A model generated the notes under the pieces. It was not told where the DNA came from and made no database searches. It saw nothing but the letters and a program-made list of their open reading frames with translations. Shown here in pieces: positions 1 to 7,949 of a stretch of DNA of 64,000 nt. The translations under genes and the position numbers were made by a program. Origin of the DNA: Adlercreutzia wanghongyangiae (GTDB lineage: Bacteria > Actinomycetota > Coriobacteriia > Coriobacteriales > Eggerthellaceae); assembly GCF_035989245.1 (NCBI RefSeq), contig NZ_JAYMFF010000002.1, positions 124,001-188,000 of the forward strand. The letters are read 5' to 3'. Every line of letters starts with the position of its first letter. Position 1 is the stretch's first letter.

Positions 1-36
1 CCCTGGCCGAACGAGACCACACTCGTTCGGCCAGGG
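1..36. terminator. Perfect 15-bp hairpin at the left edge
   Basis: The arms CCCTGGCCGAACGAG and CTCGTTCGGCCAGGG pair perfectly around a 6-base loop. No T-run follows on either side. It probably ends a gene lying left of the window and may also act on the toxin gene that ends at 91. Confidence 0.6.
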
Positions 37-90
37 AGTATCCTCGACAACTACCGACCATATGTCGGGAAAAGATGGCGAGGATAAGAT

Positions 91-474
91 TCAGCGCCCT
101 TGCCCTCGGATCGTCAGATGCGGGCATTCTGCCCCTTCTTTAGTTATACCAGCAAGCATCGCCTTGATGGAAGCGATATCGTCCTCGGCAAGGCGACCAA
201 TGCGCCCCGCATCGCCCAGATAACCAGCGGGGATTTCAGCAATGCGGTCGAGCCGAGCGATGGAGGGCTTAGCAAGGCCTGCTGCCTCCCATTCTTGTAT
301 AAGATAATCATGCTCCAGAGAGAGCTTGTTAGTCGCGCTCGTCACCATCGCCACAAGCGTTCCATCGGGACGCATCGCCAATACGATGACCGGGCGAAAC
401 TTATATCCGCGACCTTCGGAAAAGTCGAAGCGCGCGTGCCAGACCTCCCACGGTTGAGGCTCTTTGTCATTCAT
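91..474 (-). CDS. PemK/MazF-like toxin of a toxin-antitoxin pair
   Basis: A 127-residue protein with the opening expected of PemK/MazF-type mRNA endoribonucleases: a PW-x-VWHARFDF strand, then RPVIVLAM, then a LVAMVTSAT strand and a PSIARLDR segment. The start was placed at the ATG that overlaps the last 8 bases of the antitoxin gene, which implies translational coupling. An upstream in-frame extension lies inside the antitoxin gene and was rejected. MazF-family toxins cleave RNA in the cytoplasm until bound by the partner antitoxin. The family call is by motif and context, so the exact catalytic residues are not assigned. Confidence 0.7.
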   Translation of the reverse strand: MNDKEPQPWEVWHARFDFSEGRGYKFRPVIVLAMRPDGTLVAMVTSATNKLSLEHDYLIQEWEAAGLAKPSIARLDRIAEIPAGYLGDAGRIGRLAEDDIASIKAMLAGITKEGAECPHLTIRGQGR

Positions 475-745
475 CGCCGTCGTCCCATTCCGCCGGCAGC
501 ACGGCAACGCCCTCGGCATCAAAAGGGGGTCTGTAGGCCACCGAAGCGATGGCGTCATACGACGGCGCTTCCGGACGCAAATCGAACGGCAGACCACCAA
601 CCTCAATCGACTTGATGAGGAACGTGTTAATCGCATCATTGAGACTGAGACCCCATCGAGCGTACACCTCAGTCGCATCTCGTTTCACCTCATCAGACGT
701 GCGCGTCTTGATCTCCGCACGCCTTGTCACTGCAGCCGTTGCCAT
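467..745 (-). CDS. RelB/DinJ-like antitoxin
   Basis: A 92-residue protein. Its N-terminal part, with IKTRTSDEVKRDATEV followed by WGLSLNDAINTFL, matches the ribbon-helix-helix fold of RelB/DinJ antitoxins; the acidic C-terminal tail ending WDDGDE is the likely toxin-binding part. The ATG has a strong AGGAGGT site 6-7 bases upstream. It is the first gene of the two-gene operon, and the repeated GTACCC half-sites over the promoter are a plausible target for its own repression. A RelB-type antitoxin with a PemK-type toxin is a mixed pairing, which is known for such modules. Confidence 0.75.
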   Translation of the reverse strand: MATAAVTRRAEIKTRTSDEVKRDATEVYARWGLSLNDAINTFLIKSIEVGGLPFDLRPEAPSYDAIASVAYRPPFDAEGVAVLPAEWDDGDE

Positions 746-762
746 CGAGCACCTCCTTCTAT

Positions 763-796
763 TAGTACCCATATTGTACCCTATTAGGGTACTAAA
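763..796 (-). promoter_or_regulatory. Operator/promoter of the toxin-antitoxin operon
   Basis: Three half-sites, GTACCC at 765-770 and 776-781 and GGGTAC at 787-792, form a 17-bp palindrome (776-792) plus an extra upstream copy. On the minus strand a TACAAT box (773-778) lies inside the operator, so RHH antitoxin binding would block RNA polymerase. No good -35 box is visible. Confidence 0.6.
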
Positions 797-847
797 GAGA
801 TACCGCCAACTCAAAGGGCAACATTCTGTCACACCCTCGACGAAACC

Positions 848-1204
848 TCATACTCTCCCGCAATAGCCCGCTGCGTCAACAATTAAAGAAAGAGGACAGA
901 CCAGCACGGGAAAAGACATCCACATGTTTTGCGCGAGATCGCACTGCTGTCGTCCTTTTGCTGCTAGTGAACCGAGCGGCGTATGTCGCACCGCACTGGC
1001 AGAAAGTAGCGCTCGGCACCAACCCGTTGTTGCGAGATCGAAACGAATGCCTAGTGATTGGAATAGCTGGCTTTTGGCCGAGGGCGCAAGCTGGAGCGCA
1101 TCCGGCAAGGGCCAGGGCGATTGGAACGCGTGCGCCCAGGCGCAGGCGAGCTGGAAAGTAACAGCGATGATCGCGTACCGGAGAAGCAGATCGATTGCGC
1201 TCAT
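848..1204 (-). CDS. Doubtful ORF, possible remnant of a small membrane protein
   Basis: The frame starts with an ATG overlapping the stop of the XRE regulator gene (ATGA), which suggests coupling. The first 40 or so residues are hydrophobic (IIAVTFQLACAWAHAF) and use codons like the neighbours. The rest reads like non-coding sequence, and competing frames cover it. It is either a small membrane protein with a shifted tail or a decayed gene. No family is recognised. Confidence 0.3.
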   Translation of the reverse strand: MSAIDLLLRYAIIAVTFQLACAWAHAFQSPWPLPDALQLAPSAKSQLFQSLGIRFDLATTGWCRALLSASAVRHTPLGSLAAKGRQQCDLAQNMWMSFPVLVCPLSLIVDAAGYCGRV

Positions 1205-2334
1205 AGCGCCTCCCCCTTGTCAGCGAAACGCTCGATAACGGCGACAAACCTTGGGCTCTCACGGAGAGCGCTCCATCGCTCGTCCGTCTCAAGACGCTTC
1301 ATGAGGGCCTCGCAGAGCGCGTCGGCCAATTCTTCCCGCGCAACATCCGTCGCCTCGTCGCCGTTTTCCCAAAGGTATTCCTGCACGCTTTCGAAAAACG
1401 GAGGGTTCTCCGGATGCGCGAGCAGGCCACGGCATTTCTCCAAATCAAGTTCGAATGCCTCCAGGTGGTCGAGCGCTGCATCCGTCTGCCCCGACTGCGC
1501 GAGCTGCGCGGCAAGTTCGCAGCGAATGAACGGGATGAGCGTCGGAGAAAGCACGGCGAATCCCTGCGGCTTCTGCAGACCCTTGGCGAGAGCAAGAAGC
1601 TGTTCCAAGTCTTCTGCGCCCAGATCCGGAAACCCCGCCAGAGCCTGGGCGCAGCTTGCAGCTTCCAGTAGAGAGAAGAGCATCTGGCGCTTGAGAACCC
1701 TCGCGGCCTCTTCAGCATCCCCCGCCCTCAGCTTGATGCCCGCGAACGTGACTGCCGCCATATCCGGCTTGGCTGCCACCTTCTTCTCGATGAGCTCGGC
1801 AGCTCGCTCCTCGCGCCCCGATGCCGCCATCAGCATGCAGATAGTCTGCAGGTCCATATCGGCAGAGGGTCCGTCGGGATCGAGCTGCAGCGATCTCTCC
1901 AACAGCCGCTCAACCGCCTCGGTCAAACCGGGCACGAGCTCGGGGGCGCCGTTCCCCAATTCGACGGCTTTCGCGTAAAGTAGCATGGCAATCATCCTGA
2001 GCAGCTCGGAATCCGACCAGTACAAAACAGCCTGCTCGTTGGCGTAATCGAGGGCTCGGGCTATATCGCTCTCAAGCAGCGACTGCATATTCTCCTGAAT
2101 CTCGCTCCGCGTCTCGACACTCGCCAAAGGCTCGTAGCCCAGCAACTCATCCAATGTGATAGCGAATAGCGACGCGAGCTTCGGCAGCAACGCAATGTCG
2201 GGAGCGCTCTGGCCGCACTCCCACTTCGAGACGGCAGCCTTGGTGACCCCCAGGCGTCCGGCTAGCTCTTCCTGGGTATAGCCGCCCCGGCAACGCTCGG
2301 CCCGAATGCGCTCGGCTATAGGGTTCTGGTCCAT
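1201..2334 (-). CDS. XRE-family regulator with a long helical C-terminal domain
   Basis: A 377-residue protein. Residues about 5-65 form a Cro/CI-type helix-turn-helix (YTQEELAGRLGVTKAAVSKW, then DIALLPKLASLF, DELLGYEP). The remaining 300 residues are alpha-helical and Ala/Leu/Glu-rich, resembling the TPR-like sensor parts of many Firmicute and Coriobacterial XRE regulators. The start was set at the ATG behind AAAGGAG; longer in-frame extension lacks a ribosome site. It is a cytoplasmic DNA-binding protein; its targets are unknown, and the divergent hydrolase gene is the nearest candidate. Confidence 0.8.
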   Translation of the reverse strand: MDQNPIAERIRAERCRGGYTQEELAGRLGVTKAAVSKWECGQSAPDIALLPKLASLFAITLDELLGYEPLASVETRSEIQENMQSLLESDIARALDYANEQAVLYWSDSELLRMIAMLLYAKAVELGNGAPELVPGLTEAVERLLERSLQLDPDGPSADMDLQTICMLMAASGREERAAELIEKKVAAKPDMAAVTFAGIKLRAGDAEEAARVLKRQMLFSLLEAASCAQALAGFPDLGAEDLEQLLALAKGLQKPQGFAVLSPTLIPFIRCELAAQLAQSGQTDAALDHLEAFELDLEKCRGLLAHPENPPFFESVQEYLWENGDEATDVAREELADALCEALMKRLETDERWSALRESPRFVAVIERFADKGEAL

Positions 2335-2524
2335 GGGGCTCCTTTCGACACCTCCTATTATTGCCGCCGAAGCCACCAACAACAAGCGAGCATTCCTCAA
2401 CTTCGCATACCTCAGAATCAACTGGCAGTTGACTGACTTACGCAACAAAGGCCGCTCACCACCGTGCTGATGGTATAGTGCTGTTTTCAGCGAGACGGCC
2501 AAACGAACGAGCTATTTTTCGAGA

Positions 2525-2554
2525 CCTATCAGATGACCCCATTCATCTGATAGG
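2525..2554. promoter_or_regulatory. 12-bp perfect inverted repeat upstream of the hydrolase gene
   Basis: CCTATCAGATGA and TCATCTGATAGG pair around six bases, 34 bases before the hydrolase start. It could be an operator for the divergently encoded XRE regulator or a hairpin in the 5' leader. There is no T-run, so it is not an obvious terminator. Confidence 0.45.
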
Positions 2555-2588
2555 CCCGAAAGCCCCACAGCAACCGAAGGAGAAGCCG

Positions 2589-3449
2589 ATGGGCAACGTG
2601 AATCTGAGCGAGCGCCAACTTCAAACGCCTTCCGGCACCGTAGCCTACTGGGTCTCGCGCGAGGCTGGCACCGACCGCGCCTGGCTTGTTTTCCTGCCGG
2701 GGCTAACCGCCGACCATCGGCTCTTCGAACGGCAGCTCGAACATTTCGCGGGCCGGACGAACATGCTCGTATGGGATCCGCCTTCCCACGGCACGTCGCG
2801 GCCCTTCGAGCTTAGCTGGACGCTCGACGACCTGGCCGGGTGGCTCCACGAGATTCTGGAGCGCGAGGGCGCGCACCGGCCCATCCTGGTCGGCCAGTCC
2901 ATGGGCGGCTACGTCTCGCAAGCCTACCTGCGACTCTATCCAGATGACGTCGCAGGCTTCGCGTCAATCGATTCCTGTCCCTTGGATTTCAGCTATTACC
3001 GAAGCTGGGAACTCTTTTTCCTAAAGCACACAAAGCTCATGTACTTGTCGATTCCCTGGAATACGCTCAAGCGCCTCGGCTCGAGTGGCTGCGCCACCAC
3101 CGACTACGGCCGAGCGCTCATGGTCACCATGATGGATGATTACGGGAAGCGGGAATACTGCGAGCTGGCTGCCCACGGCTACGCGGCCCTCGCCGGCGCG
3201 ATAGTCCCCGAGCGCACATATCACGTGCTGTGCCCGATGCTCCTCATCTGCGGCGAGAAGGACCAGGCCGGCTCGGCCAAGCGCTACAATCGAGCATGGT
3301 CCCAGAAAACCGGAGTGCCCCTGCACTGGATAGAAGGAGCCGGCCACAACGCGAACACCGACAAGCCCGATGCAGTGAACTCGCTGCTGGAGGAGTTCGC
3401 CCGCTCGCTTTACGAGCCGGCATTCGACGAAACACTGCGAGTGGGGTAG
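2589..3449 (+). CDS. Alpha/beta hydrolase
   Basis: A 286-residue single-domain alpha/beta hydrolase. The nucleophile elbow is GQSMGG (Ser near residue 103), an acidic residue follows in CGEKDQ, and the catalytic His is in GAGHNAN near residue 253, giving a complete triad. The oxyanion region is FLPGLTADHRLF. There is no signal peptide, so it acts in the cytoplasm on an unknown ester or amide. The start follows AAGGAG at good spacing. A GNAT acetyltransferase gene begins 40 bases downstream and may be cotranscribed. Confidence 0.85.
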   Translation: MGNVNLSERQLQTPSGTVAYWVSREAGTDRAWLVFLPGLTADHRLFERQLEHFAGRTNMLVWDPPSHGTSRPFELSWTLDDLAGWLHEILEREGAHRPILVGQSMGGYVSQAYLRLYPDDVAGFASIDSCPLDFSYYRSWELFFLKHTKLMYLSIPWNTLKRLGSSGCATTDYGRALMVTMMDDYGKREYCELAAHGYAALAGAIVPERTYHVLCPMLLICGEKDQAGSAKRYNRAWSQKTGVPLHWIEGAGHNANTDKPDAVNSLLEEFARSLYEPAFDETLRVG

Positions 3450-3489
3450 GATCTTCCACCGAAACACCCCGCCCCAAAAGGAGCCGACC

Positions 3490-4005
3490 ATGCAGACCAG
3501 TACCAACCGCACCCCGAATACATGCGTCGATGCGGCGCGTTCCTGGCGTATTTGGCGGCTGGCGGAGCATCCTGAGATGACAGAAGAAGCAGCTGCATGG
3601 TTCTCCGAGAAGTGGGATATCCCCGAGGAAGCCTACCGAGAAAGCATACGGGAAAGTGCCCGGGCCGGTGACGTGCCCCAGTGGTATGTTGTGCGCGCGG
3701 ACAACGACCCCATAGGCTCCATCATCGCCGGCTGCGGCATCATCGAGAACGACTTCCACGACCGACCTGACCTCGCCCCCAACCTCTGCGCTCTGTACGT
3801 GGAAGAGGAGCACCGGCACCACGGTCTCGCGCGGCACCTGCTCAACCACGCCCGCGCCGAGGCAGCTGCCATGGGCCACGAGCGTCTGTACCTGGTTACC
3901 GACCTGGTGGGCTTCTATGAGAAGTGCGGCTGGGAACACCTGGGCGACGTAAACGAACTCGAAGGCGGCACCATCCGCCTCTACGGCACCGACGCCCTTT
4001 CATAA
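3490..4005 (+). CDS. GNAT-family N-acetyltransferase
   Basis: A 171-residue protein with the acetyl-CoA pyrophosphate-binding signature RHHGLARHLL (the R-x-x-G-x-A form) near residue 115, preceded by the beta-4 strand LCALYVEEEHR and followed by GFYEKCGW, the usual beta-6/beta-7 end of the fold. The length suits a single-domain GNAT. The substrate cannot be read from sequence. AAAAGGAG precedes the ATG. Confidence 0.85.
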   Translation: MQTSTNRTPNTCVDAARSWRIWRLAEHPEMTEEAAAWFSEKWDIPEEAYRESIRESARAGDVPQWYVVRADNDPIGSIIAGCGIIENDFHDRPDLAPNLCALYVEEEHRHHGLARHLLNHARAEAAAMGHERLYLVTDLVGFYEKCGWEHLGDVNELEGGTIRLYGTDALS

Positions 4006-4064
4006 AGCGGGGCTCCCGCAAGATGCCCCGCCATCCACGGTTGCCGCCGCACTACCCGTGCTTG

Positions 4065-4397
4065 CTACCTCGCTTTCACAGCAGTACCGTAGGCAAGCAC
4101 CTCCACAACGTCTTCGATAAAGTTCGACGAGAAACGCACGCCGGTCACGGCGTCGGCGCCCAGCTGCTCTGCCTCAGCCACGAGGCGCTCAAGCGCGATG
4201 TCACGCGATTCCACCATAAGATCGGTCCACGTGGCAATCTCGCCTCCCACCAGCGTCTTCAAGCTTCCCATCAGATCTTTCACAACATTTCGAGACATGC
4301 ACACGTTGCCTCGGACGAGGCCGATGGGGCGCATATCCCCATCGAGGCCCGTCTCGACGGTGAATACGGGAATGCTTGGCTTGAACGAGGTGCTCAT
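4065..4397 (-). CDS. YbjQ/UPF0145-family protein
   Basis: A 110-residue protein with the family features: a short TVETGLDG start, GLVRGNVCMSRNVVKD, an amphipathic helix SRDIALERLVAEAEQLGADA, then VTGVRFSS and VEVLAYGTAV. Members form small pentameric cytoplasmic assemblies of unclear function. The ATG was chosen for the AAAGGA site before it. It is divergent from a MerR regulator, and its promoter has the long spacer typical of MerR targets, so it is probably MerR-controlled. Confidence 0.85.
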   Translation of the reverse strand: MSTSFKPSIPVFTVETGLDGDMRPIGLVRGNVCMSRNVVKDLMGSLKTLVGGEIATWTDLMVESRDIALERLVAEAEQLGADAVTGVRFSSNFIEDVVEVLAYGTAVKAR

Positions 4398-4436
4398 GGA
4401 AATCCTTTCTTTCGCTGTTTGTCCTTTCGATTTGCG

Positions 4437-4467
4437 ATGGTAAACTCTTGACCAACTCAAGAGTCAA
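4437..4467 (-). promoter_or_regulatory. MerR-type promoter with 19-bp spacer and operator dyad
   Basis: Read on the minus strand, TTGACT (4462-4467) and TACCAT (4437-4442) are 19 bp apart. The dyad ACTCTTGA/TCAAGAGT (4444-4451, 4457-4464) fills the spacer. This over-long spacer with a central dyad is the hallmark of promoters that MerR-family activators untwist. It points at the UPF0145 gene. Confidence 0.7.
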
Positions 4468-4482
4468 GAAGGGATTCCAAAG

Positions 4483-5232
4483 ATGAAGCGCGAAAGCGAT
4501 TCTGCCGGCATGCTGTCTATTGGGCAGGTTGCCAAACTGTACGGCATATCCCACGATGCGCTGCGGCTGTACGACAAGAAAGGCCTGCTCAAACCTATCG
4601 TAAACCCAGAAACGGGCTACCGCAGCTACACGCTGGAGCACTTGTCTATTCTGGATATGATCATGGTGGGGCGCAAGACGGGCATCCCCTTAGCCCGCAT
4701 GCAGCGTTGCTTCGCGTCTCCGAACGCGGCCGAGCATGCCAAGCTCCTAAGCGAACAGAGGGCGGCCGTACAAGAGCAGATTCGCGAGCTTCAGCACATT
4801 GAGCAGCATCTCAACGAGCTGTGCCCCCTGGTGGAAGACGCAATCCGCAACCCCAATGGCCGCGCCTTCACTTTGGAGCGCAACATCTTTCTGGAGTGCG
4901 TAACAGTCGCAGACCTCTTATCAACCGACGTCGCGGAAAGCCTCGCGGAGCGCGACGAGTTCCTCCTCTTCGGGCCCGACACCTCCGGCGAGTTCCACGA
5001 AGACGAGACACGCGCCTTCTACCCCCTTGCTCCTGGGCATACCGGCCACGAGCCCGCGGCGGTTATCAAGAAGGGCACCCGCTGCCATACCTTCCAAGGA
5101 ACACTGGACGCCATCCGCCATCGCGTGACCACCCTGCGGAAAGGTGCGAAGCAGCCGGTCTTCGTGCGCTTCGACTACTGCCTGCCCGCCTCCGACCAAG
5201 ACCATCATTACCTGTGCACGATATTCGCCTGA
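4483..5232 (+). CDS. MerR-family regulator with effector-binding C-terminus
   Basis: A 249-residue protein. The N-terminal winged helix is clear (LSIGQVAKLYGIS, LRLYDKKGLL, ETGYRSYT), followed by a coiled-coil dimerisation helix (about residues 75-125). The C-terminal half (from about 130) resembles GyrI-like effector domains of BmrR/TipA-type drug sensors, judged by length and position more than motif. It is divergent from the UPF0145 gene with a MerR-style promoter between them, so it most likely regulates that gene. Confidence 0.8.
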   Translation: MKRESDSAGMLSIGQVAKLYGISHDALRLYDKKGLLKPIVNPETGYRSYTLEHLSILDMIMVGRKTGIPLARMQRCFASPNAAEHAKLLSEQRAAVQEQIRELQHIEQHLNELCPLVEDAIRNPNGRAFTLERNIFLECVTVADLLSTDVAESLAERDEFLLFGPDTSGEFHEDETRAFYPLAPGHTGHEPAAVIKKGTRCHTFQGTLDAIRHRVTTLRKGAKQPVFVRFDYCLPASDQDHHYLCTIFA

Positions 5233-5298
5233 CAGCGGATCGAAGTCTGGGGCGCTGGCACACCACACGCCGCCTCGGTCGGCGAAGGTGCTTGTTTC

Positions 5299-5460
5299 TG
5301 CATCAAATCGCGAGTTATCAGCGTCTGGACTTCCAAATCACACCAGTGGCCTTGAAGGTCCCCAAAGAAATGCCTGGTCACAGCCCTTCCGTTTCCAAAC
5401 ACCTCGCCCAACCTGTGACAAAGCAGCCCAGCAGACGCTGATAACTCGCGATTTGGTGCA
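5299..5460. mobile_element. MITE-like element with 29-bp terminal inverted repeats
   Basis: Two 29-base copies (5299-5327 and 5432-5460) face each other and differ at one position; each arm contains AAATCGCGAGTTATCAGCG. The 104 bases between them carry no gene but contain TCACAG/CTGTGA, a smaller inverted pair. Size and terminal repeats fit a miniature non-autonomous element or a large stem-loop. No clear target duplication is seen. It fills most of the 355-base gap between the MerR and P-loop genes. Confidence 0.55.
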
Positions 5461-5587
5461 TTTTCGAGGCGGTTCGTCGACCGGAACATCTCGAGCGCAG
5501 TTTACGTCCCGCCTCACAGGCTGCGTTCCTCAATGCTGGTAGACTTTCACAAGCACGGAAACCCTTTGCCAACGAAGCGAGACGGCC

Positions 5588-6133
5588 ATGGTAATTCTGA
5601 TAACGGGCGCAAGCCATACGGGAAAGACGCTGCTGGCGCAAAAGCTGATGGAGCGATACCGCTACCCGGTGCTCTCCCTCGACCTGCTGAAGATGGGGCT
5701 CATCCGCAGCGTCCAAACGGAGCTAACTCCCGAAGATGACGAGCTGCTCGTGCCCTACCTTTGGGGAATCGCCCGAGAAATGGTGAAGACCGCCATCGAG
5801 AACAACCAGCACCTCATCGTAGAAGGCTGCTACATCCCCTTTAACTGGCAAAGCGATTTCGAGCCCGCGTATCTGGAACAGATCGAGTACATCTGCCTCG
5901 TCATGACAAGGCGTTATCTGGAAACCCACGGCGATGACGTGCGCCGCTTCGCCAACGTCATCGAGCAACGCCTGGCCGACAGCGTGGATATCGACGACCT
6001 CATCGCCGATAACGAGCGCATTCTTTCTGAATGCCGGAAGCACAATCTGCCATTCCGCCTCATCGACGAGAACTACGAAGAGGCCCAAAACAGCATCTCC
6101 CTGACGAATTACCGGATGAAGAAAGCACTTTAG
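5588..6133 (+). CDS. P-loop nucleoside/nucleotide kinase-like protein
   Basis: A 181-residue protein opening with MVILITGASHTGKT, a Walker A loop at residues 7-14, then a hydrophobic strand HLIVEGCYI and a LID-like basic stretch MTRRYLETHGDD. The size matches small-molecule kinases of the adenylate or shikimate kinase class and also zeta-toxin-like kinases. The substrate is not determinable. There is no strong Shine-Dalgarno sequence. The next small gene starts 15 bases downstream, suggesting one transcript. Confidence 0.7.
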   Translation: MVILITGASHTGKTLLAQKLMERYRYPVLSLDLLKMGLIRSVQTELTPEDDELLVPYLWGIAREMVKTAIENNQHLIVEGCYIPFNWQSDFEPAYLEQIEYICLVMTRRYLETHGDDVRRFANVIEQRLADSVDIDDLIADNERILSECRKHNLPFRLIDENYEEAQNSISLTNYRMKKAL

Positions 6134-6147
6134 CGGAGAGGAGCCCC

Positions 6148-6360
6148 ATGCAGTACACCCATGAAGAACTGGCTGAAGCCAAGCGGCAGATCGATTCGCT
6201 GCTCCACAAACTTCGGGAGACCCATGCCTCGCTCAGCGCCAAGGAAACCGCCGACAGGCTGAAGCCCCAGATCACGCTCGCCGCCCGCAGAATCGACGCG
6301 CTGGAAGTAGCGAACGCCCTCATCGAGCGAGAGCTCGCTTGCTGCAACGATGCAGTCTAA
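6148..6360 (+). CDS. Small helical protein
   Basis: A 70-residue, almost wholly helical protein (YTHEELAEAKRQIDSLLHKL, then a KPQITLAARRIDALEVANAL helix). GGAGAGGAG precedes the ATG by a good distance, and the gene follows the kinase-like gene closely. Proteins of this type recur as unannotated small ORFs in gut bacteria (from memory). No function is known. Confidence 0.75.
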   Translation: MQYTHEELAEAKRQIDSLLHKLRETHASLSAKETADRLKPQITLAARRIDALEVANALIERELACCNDAV

Positions 6361-6366
6361 CTATCT

Positions 6367-6403
6367 TTTTACCGCCAATGACGGTAAAATGGTGGCGGTA
6401 AAA
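6367..6403 (+). promoter_or_regulatory. Inverted repeat operator upstream of fic
   Basis: TTTTACCGCCA (6367-6377) and TGGCGGTAAAA (6393-6403) are perfect inverted arms, with a third half-site ACGGTAAAA between them (6381-6389). The right arm ends 13 bases before the Fic start codon. It probably binds a repressor, possibly the winged-helix C-terminus of the Fic protein itself. Confidence 0.55.
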
Positions 6404-6416
6404 GAGAGGAGCAGCT

Positions 6417-7373
6417 ATGACCTACGAACCGCCCTTTGAGCGCAGCGACCGCATCGACCCTCTTTCTATGGAAATCGCCGAGCTCGTCGGCATGCTGTCC
6501 CCGGAAGCGCCGTTAGCGAAAAGCCCCGTGCTTCATCGCGAACTCAGGATCAAAACCATTCATTCATCACTCCTTATCGAGGGAAACGGCCTCGACGCAA
6601 AGGCCGTGACCGCCATCCTCGACGGCAAGCGCGTCTTGGGAGACAGGCACGATATCCGTGAAGTTGAAAACGCGAAGCGAGCCTACGATCTTATCCCCGA
6701 CCTTGATCCCACTTCCCTCGACGACCTTCTCAAAGTCCATCGCATGATGATGGATGGCCTCGTTTCCGAAGCGGGCCGCTTCCGTTCGGGCAATGTTGGC
6801 GTCTTCGACGGCGAAAGGCTCATCCACGCAGGCACGCCGGCAGCATATGTTCCCGAGGTGATGTCGAATCTCTTCAACTGGCTCAAGACCACGACTATGC
6901 ATCCGCTCCTCGCCTCTTGCGTATTCCATTTTGAATTCGAGTTCTGCCACCCCTTCGCCGACGGAAACGGCAGAACGGGGCGACTCTGGCACACTCTGCT
7001 GCTCGCGCGATGGAGGCCCGTACTGGCTTGGCTTCCCGTCGAAAGCGCCATCAGGGAGCATCAGTCCAGGTATTACGAGACGCTGGCAGAAGGAGACGCA
7101 ACCGGAACCAGTGGGGCGTTCGTGGAATTCATGCTCGAGGCGATTAAAGAAGCGATGCTCCCCTTTGCCAGGCCAATGAGCGAACAGGAGCAGACAAAGG
7201 CTCGAACCCTCGCCTTCTTCTCCGAGCATCCGGCAGGAAACATAACTCAGTTGGCAGACCATCTCGGTCGTCCGAAAAGGAGCGTCGAGCGCATAGTTGC
7301 CGATCTGAAGGAAGAAGGAGCCCTCGTAAGGGAGGGCAGCCCACGTTCTGGGGTCTGGCGCGTTTATCGTTAG
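6417..7373 (+). CDS. Fic-family AMPylase with C-terminal winged helix
   Basis: A 318-residue class II Fic protein. The inhibitory alpha-helix motif SSLLIEGN sits at about residues 50-57, N-terminal to the core. The active site HPFADGNGRTGR (about 178-189) is intact. The last 60 residues (ITQLADHLGRPKRSVERIVA, LVREGSPRSGVWRVY) form a winged-helix DNA-binding domain, so the protein may autoregulate through the operator immediately upstream. Fic enzymes transfer AMP from ATP to protein hydroxyls in the cytoplasm. The target is unknown, and no antitoxin partner gene is adjacent. Confidence 0.9.
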   Translation: MTYEPPFERSDRIDPLSMEIAELVGMLSPEAPLAKSPVLHRELRIKTIHSSLLIEGNGLDAKAVTAILDGKRVLGDRHDIREVENAKRAYDLIPDLDPTSLDDLLKVHRMMMDGLVSEAGRFRSGNVGVFDGERLIHAGTPAAYVPEVMSNLFNWLKTTTMHPLLASCVFHFEFEFCHPFADGNGRTGRLWHTLLLARWRPVLAWLPVESAIREHQSRYYETLAEGDATGTSGAFVEFMLEAIKEAMLPFARPMSEQEQTKARTLAFFSEHPAGNITQLADHLGRPKRSVERIVADLKEEGALVREGSPRSGVWRVYR

Positions 7374-7458
7374 CCGGCGCAACAGAACGTTGCTTGAAAG
7401 AGGACGCCTCGGCAGCCAGAATAAAACCAGCTGAGAAACCAAGAGAAAAGAGGCGACC

Positions 7459-7908
7459 ATGCCGTTCAAAGAAACCCTTGCCGAAGCGCGGGAGCAGCGC
7501 GGAATGACCCAGCAGGAGCTGGCCGAGAAACTCTATGTCACGCGTCAGGCGGTGTCGCGCTGGGAAAACGGCGAGACCGAGCCGTCCGTGGACATGCGCA
7601 AGCTGATCGCGACCGTGCTGGATATCCCCGTTATCCAGCTTTTCGACATCGACGTAACCCAGCTGTGCCAGTGCTGCGGCACCCCCTTCACCGTGCCCAA
7701 CATGCCCCACGGCACCGATGCCGACGGCGCGGAGAACGCGGCGTACTGCAAGTGGTGCTACGACGACGGCCAGTTCGCATATCACGACGAAGACGAGCTC
7801 ATCGAGAAGACAACCCCCTTCCTCATGGAGGCCACGGGCATGTCGCAGGAAGAGGCCGTCTCGTTCATGGGCGTCATCGTCCCCCACCTGAAGCACTGGC
7901 AGAAGTAG
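7459..7908 (+). CDS. XRE regulator with C-terminal zinc ribbon
   Basis: A 149-residue protein. Residues 1-65 are a Cro/CI helix-turn-helix (MTQQELAEKLYVTRQAVSRW). From about residue 72 a zinc ribbon follows with paired cysteines CQCCG and CKWC, as in the Pfam putative zinc-ribbon domain often fused to HTH proteins. The end VSFMGVIVPHLKHWQK is repeated as an orphan fragment 1.2 kb downstream. It is followed immediately by a strong bidirectional hairpin. Confidence 0.85.
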   Translation: MPFKETLAEAREQRGMTQQELAEKLYVTRQAVSRWENGETEPSVDMRKLIATVLDIPVIQLFDIDVTQLCQCCGTPFTVPNMPHGTDADGAENAAYCKWCYDDGQFAYHDEDELIEKTTPFLMEATGMSQEEAVSFMGVIVPHLKHWQK

Positions 7909-7910
7909 CG

Positions 7911-7949
7911 CTGGGGTAGCACTTGCGACCTCTGCAAGTGCTACCCCAG
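7911..7949. terminator. 16-bp hairpin between converging genes
   Basis: CTGGGGTAGCACTTGC and its perfect complement are separated by 7 bases. It lies directly after the zinc-ribbon stop and overlaps the last codons of the oppositely oriented ATPase gene, so it can serve both as a terminator even without a T-run. Confidence 0.7.

Noticed and set aside
876..1292. Alternative coding frames over the XRE gene end and the following gap
   Set aside because: No ribosome sites or families; the XRE gene end explains the right part and the left part reads as non-coding.
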